Positions 12,290 to 23,760 of a stretch of DNA of 55,667 nt are shown piece by piece. Source of the stretch: Poronia punctata (lineage: Eukaryota > Ascomycota > Sordariomycetes > Xylariales > Xylariaceae). The stretch covers positions 1-55,667 of the forward strand of contig MU401689.1 of assembly GCA_022579005.1 (NCBI GenBank). The letters run 5' to 3'. The number at the start of each line of letters is the position of its first letter. Positions within the stretch are counted from its first letter, which is position 1. The translations under genes were made by a program, and so were the position numbers. The notes under the pieces were generated by a model. The model searched no databases, was not told the origin of the DNA, and saw only the letters and a list, made by a program, of their open reading frames with translations.

Positions 12290-13330
12290 ATATATAATTT
12301 ATACTTTTTATATATAGATGCAAGACTAAAGTAATTTAGTATTACTAAACTTTAAACTAATAATATATTTAGTATGGTATTAAAAAAATTTTTAAAAAAA
12401 GAAAAAAAAAAGCTGTTTTTTTAAGCAAAAAATAAAATAATCTTGTTGTATAACTAACTTATTAAATTTAATAGAGCAAAGATTAAAATGTAAAATAACA
12501 ACTTTATACTTTAATAAAAAAGATAAGCTTAAAACTTTTAGCTAGTTAATAAAAAAGTACTAAATGCTATATAGTAATATGTTATATAACAAGCTTAAAA
12601 AGTATATATTATATTTATATACTAACTAAAAGCATTGTACGACTTATTTGCTGCTATATAAGTTATTTAACTAATAAAAGATAATATTAAAGCACTAAAC
12701 GCGTAGCTATAATAGTAAATTAAAAATAAAGATTAAGGTTTATAGTATGTTTTTTTTAACTTTTATAATATAAAGCTGTTTATTTTTACTAATAGCTTTT
12801 TTATAAATAATAAGGACTTAAGTTTTTAACTTAAATTTATTATTATTTTTAGTATAAAGTATTAAATAAAGAATAGCTTTATTATTTATAGCAATATTGT
12901 ATACTAAAGCTTTTTTAAATATAAGAAAGTTACTTAAAGCATATTAGCTAGTAAGCTATATAAAATAGTAGGAGGTGTTAATTATATTATTATACTTAGT
13001 ATAATGCTATAAAAGATTACTAATGTATTAAAATTGTTATAAATTTTAATAATTATTTACATAGATTTTTATTTACTATATAAATGTTTTATTAAGCTTG
13101 GTATAATATAAAAAAAGTAGCTTATAATTAATATTATAGCTTTTAAAAAAGCGTACAAAATAAGAGATATTATAAAGATTTATTAGGTTAATAGTAAAGA
13201 TAACTTTATAAATGCTTATACAAAAAAGAATCTTAATACGGCTTTAAAATAGTTAATTACTACTAATAAGCTTATAGTACGTATTAAAGCTTATATTAAC
13301 TATATAAAAATATTATAATAATAAGTATAA
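12290..13330 (+). pseudogene. Copia reverse transcriptase C-terminus and RNase H remnant
   Basis: Short stretches match the fungal Ty1/Copia pol C-terminus. Near 12353 the family's Thr-Asp-Asp catalytic site probably reads Thr-Asn-Asn after a stop. Further on are motifs equivalent to the primer-grip and connection region (IKFNRAKI near 12465). The RNase H domain follows, with FINNKDLS near 12800, KLYKIVGGV near 12950 and a terminal NAYTKK...NTALK...LITTNK block at 13210-13275, which is the typical end of this family. The frame changes at least once between 12299 and 13188, and many stops interrupt it. In life the enzyme would copy element RNA into DNA in cytoplasmic particles. It cannot be functional now. 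Confidence 0.8.
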
Positions 13331-13581
13331 TTATAAATATATATATAAGTTACTAAATTAGTAAAGAAAATATGTTAATTTATTATGTAATTATAATTTA
13401 CTAAGATGCTATTTATTTTGCTTAACTTACTTTTTTTTGTTTAACTTAATAGCAATTGCCGACTTTTGCAATTTGCTTTTTTTAATAGTAAGGATACTAT
13501 TTTTTTTTTTATTTTTTTTGTTTTCTTTATTGTTATTGTTGTTGTTATTATTAGCAGCAGCAAGGTTAGCAAAGTGCGTAT

Positions 13582-14110
13582 AGCAATATTTATAAAACTA
13601 GTAAACGTATAAAGCGCAAGCACTATTTTAGTATTTGGCAAGAAATTAATAATTATAAAAAGGTAAAAGTAAACCTTATGCAAAGTTGTACTTATTAGTA
13701 TAAAAAAAAGCAGTAAGCTAACTATAAGACTAGACTAGTAACGCGTAAAAATATTTTTTTTAGCAAATAAGTTTAGCAAGAAATTATTAAATAGTAGCGT
13801 TAAAAAGAAAAATATTAATAAAAAGATTAACATTTTAACTAAGACGCGCAAGGATGCGTTTTTTATTATCTTGTAAATAAAAAATTAGCATAATATAAAG
13901 TATATAAAATAAAAAATTATAAATATTAATTAAAAAGTATTAGAAAAAGGATATAATAGTAGCTATTAAAAAGGCAACGCAGATTTAAAGAGAGCTATTA
14001 GGCTAGACTATATAGCGCACAATGCTAAAGGGCAATAGGCTACTAAGACTGCTAAAAATAATAAGAAATATTATAGCGCAAAGAAAAAAGAAAGCGTAAG
14101 ATAAACTTAA
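13582..14110 (+). pseudogene. Degenerate basic reading frame downstream of Copia pol
   Basis: In the frame beginning at 13582 the translation is compact and protein-like despite stops. It opens with SNIYKTSKRIKRKHYF, continues with Trp-Gln-Glu and a Met-Gln-Ser-Cys segment, and then has long basic stretches up to about 14110. Most stops are TAA or TAG, consistent with former Gln or Trp. This region keeps more G+C than pol, for example GACGCGCAAGGATGCG near 13844. It lies between pol and the 3' LTR, where Copia elements normally have only a short untranslated region. It may be an extra element gene, a captured host fragment, or a gag-like remnant of a further insertion. I do not recognise a family. 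Confidence 0.4.
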
Positions 14111-14691
14111 TTAATTTTTAGTAGTAGTATAAAAAAGGATTTTAAATTTTTTGCTATATAAAAAAAGAAAAAGTAGTAAAAAAGAAAAAGGGAAATAAAA
14201 TAGGCAGCAAAAAGTAAAAAGTTTTTATATACTAACAGCTAATTGTATAAAAATTAGCGTTTGCAACCGACGACAGCAGTTATAAAGGTTGTACTTTTTT
14301 TACTTTTTTAGCAACGCATAACAGCTACTTTTATTAGCTATATTTACTAATTTTAATTACATTTTTTAATTATAATCCTACTATGTACGAAAAATTACCT
14401 AACAGCTACTAGGCAATTACTTTTTTACTTATATTAATACTAGCAACATTATATATATACTTATAATTACTATAACAAATTTAAAACCGGATTTATATCT
14501 TAGTATAAAAAAAGGTTACAACCTAAGGACAGGAAGGGAAATATAAAAGTATAGATATTTATTTAATTTTATTTTTAATTTTTTAAAAGTTATTTTTAAC
14601 AAACTAACCTTTTTATATAAAAATAAAAAGAATATATTTATTTTATATATATAGAAAACAAACGTTTTTGCATAAAAAAAAAAACTTTTAG
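14111..14691. other. Copia 3' internal region before the LTR
   Basis: No gene is recognised. The segment keeps some unmutated words (AACCGGATT near 14486, GGACAGGAAGGGAAA near 14526) and ends in an A-rich run close to the 3' LTR, where a polypurine tract for plus-strand priming would be expected. No separate insertion boundary could be identified. Confidence 0.4.
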
Positions 14692-15101
14692 TGTTAGAAT
14701 ATTAGTAATAACACTATAGCTAAAAACGCAGCTTAGGCTGCTAAGGCTGCAAGAGTTAGGCTAACCTAACTAAGTAGACAAGGCACTTATTAGCTACATA
14801 GTAGCTAACTTATAGCTTAGATACTAGCAAAGTTTTTTTAGCTTTTTTAATTTTAATTAAATTAGTTAGCTTTGTATAAAGATAATATAAAAGAGAATTG
14901 CGCTTTAGCTGTAATTTTTAACTTAAAACTTAGACAATTATGCAGAACTAATTTAGAAAATAAAATTTATTGTTATTTGTTTTATATATTGTTTATTGCT
15001 TTATCTTTTTATTTTATAAAAGGACAGAGTCTTTAGCTACGTACATTTATTGTACGTACAAAGAATGGAGTATTTCTTGTTTTTTAGTAAAGAAACTAAC
15101 A
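14692..15101 (+). repeat. Copia 3' LTR (410 bp), hairpin-rich
   Basis: It starts TGTTAGAATATTAG and ends AACTAACA, exactly the length of the 5' copy. It retains four strong hairpins: 14732-14745 (CTTAG/CTAAG), 14755-14770 (GTTAGG/CCTAAC), 14790-14808 (TTAGCTAC/GTAGCTAA) and 15038-15058 (TACGTACA/TGTACGTA). The last is partly destroyed in the 5' LTR. This LTR is visibly less mutated than the element interior. Confidence 0.92.
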
Positions 15102-15106
15102 ATATA
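15102..15106. repeat. Target site duplication, right (ATATA)
   Basis: These bases repeat the ATATA at 7474-7478 and mark the exact point where Gypsy-1 copy 1 sequence resumes after the Copia insertion. Confidence 0.85.
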
Positions 15107-15329
15107 ATATATAAAAAGCAAAAAGTATTAAAGCTTTTAATATTATAGCTAAAAATAAGTTAGTTAAGTATACTATTAAATATAGCTTTTATTTAATAGT
15201 TTTAAAGTAAATATTAAAAAATAAATTTTAAAAAGTTTGCTAAAAACATAGTTAGTAATTAAGTAGCGTACGTTATTAACTTAATAAGTATAAGTATTAG
15301 CTTTAAAAAAAGTTGCTATTTTTTAAAAT

Positions 15330-18300
15330 TAATAATAAGCTTAATATTAAAAATAAAATTAATTTATTTAAGTATTTTAAAGCGTTTTAGTATATATACT
15401 CTAAGCTATTAACAAAAAAGTTATTAATACTAAAAAAAATATAATACGTAATAAACTTAGTAAAAAAAGTATAGGTATTATTTAGCTTAATTTATTTTAT
15501 TATAAAGGCTTAATAGTAAGTGCTTAAAAAGTACTTTAAAAAAAACCTTTAAATAAGCTATATATAGCACTTAAAAGCAAACGTAAAAGCTTTAATTTTA
15601 TTTATATTAAAAAAAAATAAAACTATAAAGCTTTATGTTAATTATAAAGGCTTAAATAAAGTAATTATAAAAAATAAGTATTTTTTACTTTTTATATTAA
15701 AAGTAATAAATAAGCTAAAGTTAGCAAAGGTTTTTTTAAAGCTAAACTTTAAAAATGCTTACTATTATATTTAAATTAAATATAGTAATAAGTAAAAAAC
15801 TATTTTTTAAATAAAATATAAATATTTTAAGTATATAGTTATGCTTTTTAAACTAACTAATACTTTTATAACTTTTTAAGCTTATATATATAAAGTATTA
15901 GCTAAGCTAATAAATTATATTTATATAGTTTATTTAAATAATATTATAGTTTTTTTAAAAAATAAAAGAAAATATAAAAAGCACTTTTAGTTAGTTTATA
16001 AGTAGTTAGTAAAATATTAACTATTTATAAAGCTATTAAAGTATAAGTTTTTTAAAACTAAAATAAAGTTTTTAAAATTTATTATTATAATTAAAAAAAT
16101 AAAAATAGATTTTTAAAAGGTTGCTACTATTTAAAAATAAAAAGTACTAATTTTAGTATATAATATATAAGTATTTTTAAAGTTTGCAAACTTTTATAAA
16201 AAGTTTATAGCTAAGTATATAAACGTTATAGCGCTAATTATAGCAATTTTAAAAAGTTATACTTTGCTAAGCTATGTTTTTAAGTAGACTTTAAAAGCAA
16301 ACTAGGCGTTTAAAAATATAAAAAAAGCCTTTATATTAATAACTACTTTTTACTACTAAAATAGCTATTTAAATACTAAAATAAAAATAAATATGTTAAT
16401 AAAAGCAATATTAAAAATATTATTATAACTTTATAAAAAAAAGTAAAAATTAGTTGCTTACTAGTTATAAAAGCTTATAAATATAAAAATTAAATAAGTA
16501 ATAAGCTAGCAAAAGCTTTTAGCAATTATAAAAAGCTATAAGTACTAGTAGCAATATTTTAAAAAAACAAATAAAACCTTTATAGTATAAATAAATTATA
16601 TAGCTTTAAAAAGCATAGTTAACTTATTAGCATAAAACTTTTAAAAAAAGCTTGCTTACTAAGTATATAAGCTAGCATAGTTTAATTTTAATATAAAATA
16701 TTAATTAAGCATATTAAACTTAATAAATAAACTATTAAAAAAGCTAGATTATATAGCTAAAAAGATTTAATATAAAAATATAATATTAATGCTAAAAAAA
16801 AAGCTTTAATTAATTAGCAAGCTACTATAGCAAGTATAGCAGTTATTAGCAAAAATCTTATTTAAAAAAAAAAAAAAAAGTAAAGCATTAGCTTATATTA
16901 TTAAAGCAGCTTAAAAAGCTTTATTAAACTTATACTTATTAGCTTATTTAATAATAAAAATATAAATTATAAACTTATAAGCTTATAAAGCGCTAGACTT
17001 TTGCTATATAATTATAAATAATTTTTAAAAGTAAAAAAATAAAAAGCACTAATATATATGCTTAACTTATATATTATATACTATATAAATAATAATAATA
17101 ACTTATTTAGTAAAAGCTATTGCTAAAAGTATAAAAACTGCTTTTTTAAAAAAAAAAGCTAAAGCTATTGTTTATAATTAATATATTTTACGTGCTAAAG
17201 CTAAAAAATTAGCTTAAAATAAAATAGCTTTTAAATTAGCAGCTTTAATATAGTTTTATAAAATAGTTTATAAACTATAAGCTAAAAACTTTATTTTTAT
17301 AAAGCTAGTAAAAATTATATACTATAAAGCTAAAATATATAAAAAGTATTATATTAATAATATAAATATATTATATTTTAAAAAATAGCTAGTAATTTTA
17401 GCTTAAAAAGCTTTAGTAAAGCAACTAATATACTAATACTATAATAACTTAAAAGCTAAGCATATAAAAAAAAAAAAAAATAGCTAAGTTATTATAATAT
17501 AAGTTTTATTAAAAAAGCTTAAAATAAAATATTTAAAAATATGTTGCTAGCTATATATAATATAAAAAAGCTTAAAAGCTAAGGTATAAACTTTATAAAA
17601 AGCTTTAATTATTACTTTTATTAAAATAGCTTTTTTAAAAAATTAGCTTAGATTTTATTATAAAACTACTTTTATATATAAAAGCAAATAGCAATATTTA
17701 TAATATAATTTTAATTATTATAAACTAGTTTATAAAAATAGTATTATTTATTTTTATATAAAAAATACTTAATGCTACTAAGCTTATAGCAATTATATAT
17801 TATAAAGTAAACTATTAATATAAGTTTTTAAAAAAAATTATAAGTAATAAAAATAAACTTATTATAAGTAAATTTTAAAAAAAGTTTTATAAAGTATAAA
17901 AAGTACGTTAGTAGCTATTTACTATATAGTACTTTTAAACTAATAGCTAAATAAAATAAGTATATTAAACTTTAAAAAAGTATTTTTATACTTTTTATAG
18001 TAGTAAGCTAAATAGCTAAGCTAAAGTATTAATAAAAGCTAAGTTTATATATAATAATAGCTAATATACTTTTATAAGCTATTTACTATTTAAAGCGCTA
18101 TATAAATATTATTTAAAAAATATTAATTATATATTAAAGTAGCTTTAATTTAATATTTAAAAGTAAAAAAAAAGCTATAGTAAATAAAAGCTATATATTA
18201 TATAGTTTATAAATATTAAAAGTAAGCAATAAAGTTAATATAAAAGTATTATAATAAATATTATATACTAAAAAGGTTTTAAGCAAATAATATAGTAAAG

Positions 18301-18640
18301 CTATTAATAATATATTTTAAGTTTAAGTATAAAAAAAAGCTAGCTTTTATATATATTTAAGTTAAAGTTATTAAAAAAGTAAAAATTTAAGCATATTAAA
18401 TTTAGTTACTAAAAATTTATTTTTAAGTTTATAATATATTTTTTATATTATTATTTAAGCTATAAATAAACTAGCTTAAAAATACTAGCAAAATAGCGCT
18501 ACTTAAATTAAAAAATAAGTAAAAAAAATAAGTAATAAAAAATATTATTTAGTATTAAAAAAATTAAAGTAAATAAAAATACTTAATAAAATAAAAAAGC
18601 TAGCTAGTAAAATATAATATTTAAAAGCTAGCTAAACACT
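15330..18640 (+). pseudogene. Gypsy-1 copy 1 pol (RT, RNase H, integrase, chromodomain)
   Basis: The reverse transcriptase core reads VNYKGLNKV at 15637-15663. The catalytic YLDD box reads YLNN (Asn-Asn at 15937-15942) in the same frame, so the two metal-binding aspartates are gone. The integrase core is visible at 18038-18061 as AKFIYNNS, followed by a former ALYGY-type block near 18100. This is in a different frame from the RT, so at least one indel lies between them. A Lys/Asn-rich tail at about 18380-18640 occupies the chromodomain position, which suggests a chromovirus, but I could not identify conserved chromodomain residues. Stops are frequent throughout and the gene is dead. Confidence 0.85.
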
Positions 18641-20248
18641 TAGCAAACATAAGGTATTTATTAAACTAGTATAAAAAAAAGGTTAAAAAGGTTTATATTA
18701 AATAAAATAATAAATAAAATAATTATAATTAATATAATAAATATTAAATTATAAAGTATATACTTAGTTAATAAAAAAATAGCAAGCTATTGCTAAGCAA
18801 GCTAAACTAAGCTATAATATTATAAAAAATAAAACCTTATACTTTAATAAACTTATTATAACTTAAAATATATTTAAACTATTAATATAAAAAGTATTAT
18901 TACTAAATAAAAAGTTAGTAAGTAAAAGCTAAAAAGTAGCTAAAAAAGTAAATAATATATTATATTATTAAAATAGCTATAGCTAAAAATAAGTAATATA
19001 ATTTAATAAGTATTATAAATAAAGTTAAAAGTAATAGTAAAAATTATATTATAAGCAAAAATCTTTTAATAAGCTTTACTAATATTAAAAAACGCTTTAA
19101 TGCTTTTATTTTTATAAGCTTTTTTAAAGTTTAGCTTTTTATTTAGTAGCTTTTAAAATAAGCATATATAATTAGTATAAATAAGCATTTAAATTGCTTA
19201 AAAAGTTATTTTAATACTTTTTAAAAAAAAAACTAGGCTTTATATATAATATTATTAAAGTTATTAAGTAAAAGCTTTTTTTTGCTAATATAAAACTATT
19301 AAGTATTAGTAAATATATTAGTAAATAAGTAATAAAGCTATAAACTATAAAAAGAGCAACTATAATAGTTAATAAATAATAAATAATAATTAATTTTTAA
19401 TAAATAACAATATAATATTGCTTTTTTTTAACTAATATAACTAGCTTTTTTTAAAAACAACTATATACTAAAAAGCTAAGCTTACTTTAAATAAGCAAAA
19501 TATATATTAACTTATAACAATAAAAGTATTATTTAATAAAGTAGTATTTATATTTGCGTTTTTATTTTTATTTTTATTTTTTGCTTTAATAATAGTAGCT
19601 TAATAGTGTTGCTAGGCGTTTTAAGTTTTAGTATAAAAATAAATAGTATACTATATAATTTATTAAGCTGCACTAATTAAAGCAAAAAGTATTTAAAAAA
19701 ATATATTTAAGCAAACTAATAAGCAAAAAAGTAGTAAATATATAGTATAACAACTTTAGTAGTTTTTTTTATAAAAAATATAATTAATATTATTAAAGTA
19801 GCAAAAATAGTAAATATAAAAATTTAAATATATGCTAAAAATATAGTACTAGTAAAGCTTTTTATTAAATATTATTATAATTTTTAGCTTATTACTATTT
19901 AATTAAGCAAAATTATAATTAAAATTAAAAGTTTTATAGTTTAAAAATAACTAACTTATTTTAATATTAAAAGTATATTAATATATAAACTTAAAATAAA
20001 AAAGCTTTAAAGGCAGCATAATAGTAGTTACTTAGCAAAAAGCGTAATAAAATAATAATGCTAAAAAAAAGTAAATATTAAAATAAGGTTATAAATTAAA
20101 AAATATATATAAAGCTAGGTATAAGCTAATAAGTTAACAAAAAGATAGCTTATAAAAAATAATAAATTAATTTAATTAAAAAAATTAAAAATAGGCCTAA
20201 TTAGTAAATATACTTATAAATATTAAAGTTGCTAAAAACTAGCAACTT
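18641..20248 (+). other. Gypsy-1 3' region between pol and LTR (about 1.6 kb)
   Basis: A stretch of about 1.6 kb separates the end of pol from the 3' LTR. It recurs at similar length in copy 2 (about 42950-44490) and copy 3 (33033 to about 34650, inverted), so it belongs to the element. No domain is recognised. The last 500 bp (from about 19790) are the best conserved and also make up copy 5 at 45371-45848. It could be a long untranslated region or a decayed accessory gene. Confidence 0.55.
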
Positions 20249-20262
20249 AAAAAAAGAGGTAG
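20249..20262 (+). promoter_or_regulatory. Polypurine tract of Gypsy-1 copy 1
   Basis: An almost pure purine run ending GAGGTAG abuts the 3' LTR. Equivalent A/G-rich runs precede the LTR in copy 2 (44491-44506) and copy 5 (45838-45848). This is the position of the plus-strand primer in LTR retrotransposons. Confidence 0.6.
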
Positions 20263-20496
20263 TATAATAAAGCACCTAGCTAAAAAACCTATTTGCTAAG
20301 CTATTTAAATATAAACTACTTATTAGCTAAAGCTATGCTAACTAATAGCTAAAGCTTTGCTAGTTATACTTTTTTAATTCTTTTAGCTAGTTTAGTTACT
20401 TACTTAGCTAACTAAATAAAAGTTATTTAATATACTTAGTTTTTAAAATTGCTAGCAACATTACTTTATAACTATTTTATTGCTTAAACCTTTACA
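20263..20496 (+). repeat. Gypsy-1 LTR, 3' LTR of copy 1
   Basis: It starts TATAATAAAGCACC (from TGTAACAGGGCACC) and ends CCTTTACA. It aligns with the LTRs at 30261, 44507 and 45849, and with the inverted ones at 32797, 39739 and 52496. It is about 235 bp long, like all of these. Confidence 0.9.
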
Positions 20497-23400
20497 TATT
20501 TATAAAAATATTTAGCTTTAATTTATAAAATACTTTTAAAAAATATAACTTATTTTAAAAAAGTTATAAAGCTACTTTAAAGCTTAAAAAAACTAACTTT
20601 ACTAATTTAAAAAAACTAGTTTTATTAAAAATCTTTTTTTATAAAAAAGTAGCTTTAACATAAAACTTTTTTAAAATAAAACGTGCTAATAATAATATTG
20701 CTTTACTATATAAAATTAAAACAATACCTTATAAAATACAGCAAGCTAAAAACATTTTAATTTTTATACTACTAATAAATAAAATTATTAAGGTTTTATA
20801 AATACGCTTTAAAAATAAAGTTTTTAAAAAAGCAAGCTTACTATATTATAATATATAGTTTATAGTTAAAAAGCTTAAAAAAGGCCTATGCTTTATTAAC
20901 TTAGCTACTAAGCTTAATACTATTATTATTTAAAACGTTATACTACTATAAAGCTATAATAAGTTTATAAAAAAATTTACTATATATATTATAATATTAG
21001 TTAGCAACCTATTTTTAGCTATAATTAAATTAACTTTTTTGTTTATAGCTATGCTTTAACTATATATAACACTTTGCTTAGGTTACTATAAATAATAACT
21101 TTGCTTTAAGGCTATATAAACTTTGTTGCTTAATTTTTATATATTATTATGCAAGTCTTTTTTAATATTGCCTTTTAACAGTATAAACTTTTTTTTAATA
21201 ATATAAAGATTAAAAGCCTTATATTATATTATAATAATTAAAAAGTTGCTTTTAAAATTAAGCAATAAGTTTTAAAGTATTTAAAAAATATTAATGCTAT
21301 GCTTTTTAACTTAAAATTAGCCAGTTTTACTTTAAGCGCTATAAAAAGTAAATAGTATTGCTAATTTATATAAATTATTAAGTTTATATATAAAATATAT
21401 AAAAAAAGCCTATTAGTATAAAAGTTATTAAAATTAAAAAATAGCTTATATATAAAAATATTATAAATATTAAAGCTTTTTTAAGGTTATTATTTACTAT
21501 AAAATATAAATTAAAAACTACTTTTAAATTTATATACTTTTTACTAACTTTTTATAATATAATATAGCTTTTATTTAAAAAACTAAGCAATAATAGTTTA
21601 TAAATTAGTTAAAGGTTACTTTAATTAACATATTACTTTTAGTTACTATTAATTATTAAAAAAAGTAAATCTACTTTTAAACTAATACTTTTAAAACTAA
21701 ATAAAAATATATTTTTGCTTAAAAAGTAAATAAAAAATTAAGCTAGCTTAATATAAGTTAAAATATTAAAAGAAACTTAAGCTAAACTATAATACTATAA
21801 CAAAAAAAGCTTTTAGTATTATTAAGTTATTAAAACGCTTATAAAACTACTTTTGTAGTATATAATTTATTTTAAAAATAAATATAAAGGTTTTAATTGC
21901 TTTGTTAAATAATAATTTTTTTTGCTTTTTTAAATACTATATTTACCTAATAAATCTTTTATATTAAAATATTTAACTTTAAGCTTTGCTATAAAAAAAG
22001 GTTATAGCTATAATTAGTTTATTTTAAAAATTTTAAAAGCTTATAAATAATAATAATAATAAGTAAAAAAGTAATATAAAGTAATTTATTAATACTTAGC
22101 TTAGCACTATATTTATTAATATTAATATAGTTTAAGTTAACTTAAATCTAAATTTAAACAAGCCTTTAAAATTAAATTATAAGTTACTTGCTTTTAGCTT
22201 TTTAATTTAACTTATTAAGCTGATTTTTAAGCTTATAGCTTAATAAATATAAAAAGGTTAAAAAATTGCCTAGTTTTTTATTACTAATATTATTTTAAAA
22301 TAATATAATAACAAGGATAAGCAAAAAAGTTTTAAAAACTTTATATATTAACATTTTATATATAATAATATTTTATAAAAACGCATAACTTAGCGTTTTA
22401 CTTTTAAGCAATATATTAATTTTTTAAAAAAGTATAAGTTAATTATTTTAAAAATTTACTTAGCTTTTAGCTATAAAGCATTAACTTAGTAATTTACTAA
22501 GTTTTATAGCTTTATTACTAGCTTAACTTTACTAAACATATTTATATAATAACTAAGTTTTATTTTAACTACTAAAAATTATAAAGCAGCTTACTTAAAA
22601 AATAGTACTAGTATAACACTTTAATTAGCTTTTTATATTTATAAGTTATTAATTTTTAACTATGCTATTTTTTAAAAAAGGCTTTATTTTAATTAAAGTA
22701 TAGTATAAATAAACAGCTTTTTAAAAGCTAAAGCTTTTTATTAAGTAAACTTTAAGTTAATATTTAAGTTTTTTATAAGTATATAGCATATTGCTATAAT
22801 AGCAAACTATATATTAAGTATAATAATAAAAGTAGATTTAAAAAACAATTATTATAGCAGCTAAGCACTTTAAATACTATATAGCTTATAAACTAGCTTA
22901 CTATTTTTAAGCATAAGGCCTTATTAAAAATAGGCACTGCTTAATTAAAATAATGCTTATAAAAGTAATTAATAAAACTTAAAAAACTACCTAAATTACC
23001 TAGGCCTTGCTATTTTAGTAAATAATATTATTATTTAATATTATAAGTATAGCTTATATAAACTAGTTTATAAATACTTACTTATTTTACTAATTAAAAA
23101 TAATATAGTAATATAGCAAGTATTATAATAAGATTTAGTTTTTAAGCATACTAACTTAGTAGTATTAAAAACAAAGCAGCTAAAGCATTATATAAAAAAT
23201 ATTAAACGTATAAAAAAAAGTATTACTTTAAAAAGAAATTAATATAAATTAATAAAATTAATAAAATGCTTATAAAATCTAGCTTAGTATTTATATTAGT
23301 AACTTTGTGCTCTTATTTAATACATTTTTAAAAATTAATAAAAGCAATAATAAAAAGCTTTTATATTGCTAAAATAAGCTATACTAAATTACTAAAGCTA

Positions 23401-23760
23401 TAAGTAATATGCGCTATAAGCTTATTAAAATAAATAAATAGCAGCTATATAACTACTACTTTATAAAACAACTTTAAGCTTTTTATAAAAATAATAAAAA
23501 ATGCTAAGTATTAAAAAACCTTAACTTAATTAAACCTTTAAACTACTAAGCATATTATTTTAAAAAATAAGCTTATTAATAAGCTAGATTTAAAACTTTT
23601 AGTAATAAATAATAACTTTACTTTAAATTTTTATAAAAACTATAATTATGTTAATAGTTTTTTTAAACTAATAAATATTAACGCAGTAGCTATTAACTAT
23701 GTTTAAAAAGCTAGTATAATATAAAATTAACTAAATACCTTTATTTATAATACGTTTTTT
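20497..23760 (+). pseudogene. Gypsy-2: degenerate pol of a second Gypsy family
   Basis: The plus strand shows the N-terminal part of an LTR-retrotransposon reverse transcriptase. There is a KTIPYKIQQAKN block near 20730, then IVKKLKKGLCFIN at about 20863-20901. Later come blocks equivalent to the LTPLG/LPFG and F-x-D-D-I-x-x-K-G-P motifs (about 21050-21230), where the Asp-Asp appears as Asn-Asn after a frame slip in a T run. RNase H should lie at about 21900-22900 and integrase after that, but only scattered blocks can be read. The protein pattern differs from Gypsy-1 and resembles fungal Gypsy polyproteins with a VKKK-x-G-x-x-R-x-I-N motif. No LTR of its own was found. Its left end is cut by copy 1. 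Confidence 0.65.

Larger units (their letters stand above)
7479..15101 (+). mobile_element. Complete but inactivated Ty1/Copia retrotransposon
   Basis: The element is 7623 bp long. It is bounded by two 410-bp direct LTRs starting TGTT and ending in ACA (right) or ATA (left, mutated from ACA), with ATATA target duplications. The gene order fits Copia, with reverse transcriptase and RNase H readable on the plus strand at the 3' end of pol. The interior is full of stops. It interrupts Gypsy-1 copy 1, so it is younger than that element. About 1.3 kb of extra sequence lies between the end of pol (about 13330) and the 3' LTR, including a basic reading frame. The 5' part (7889 to about 11500) holds hairpins, a hexanucleotide repeat and unreadable gag/protease/integrase sequence. 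Confidence 0.9.
15102..20496 (+). mobile_element. Gypsy-1 copy 1, 3' part with LTR
   Basis: This is the body of a Ty3/Gypsy element on the plus strand, containing reverse transcriptase, RNase H, integrase, a putative chromodomain, a long 3' region and the 3' LTR. It is collinear with copy 2 (32236-32796 plus 39980-44741) and with the reverse complement of copy 3. Its 5' end is cut by the Copia insertion, and only 66 bp of further sequence survive to the left (7413-7478). The base after the 3' LTR is 20497, where a different Gypsy family begins, so copy 1 probably inserted into or beside that element. Confidence 0.9.

Noticed and set aside
13441..13683. Open frame of 80 codons on the minus strand
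   Set aside because: It is low complexity (Ile, Leu, Thr and Lys runs), lies antisense to the Copia 3' region, has no homolog I recognise and no start context. It is open only because its complement has TTG and TTA runs in place of stops.
14755..14770. TTAGG/CCTAA-like motif suggesting telomeric repeat
   Set aside because: It is a single hairpin inside the Copia LTR, present in both LTRs, with no tandem TTAGGG array.
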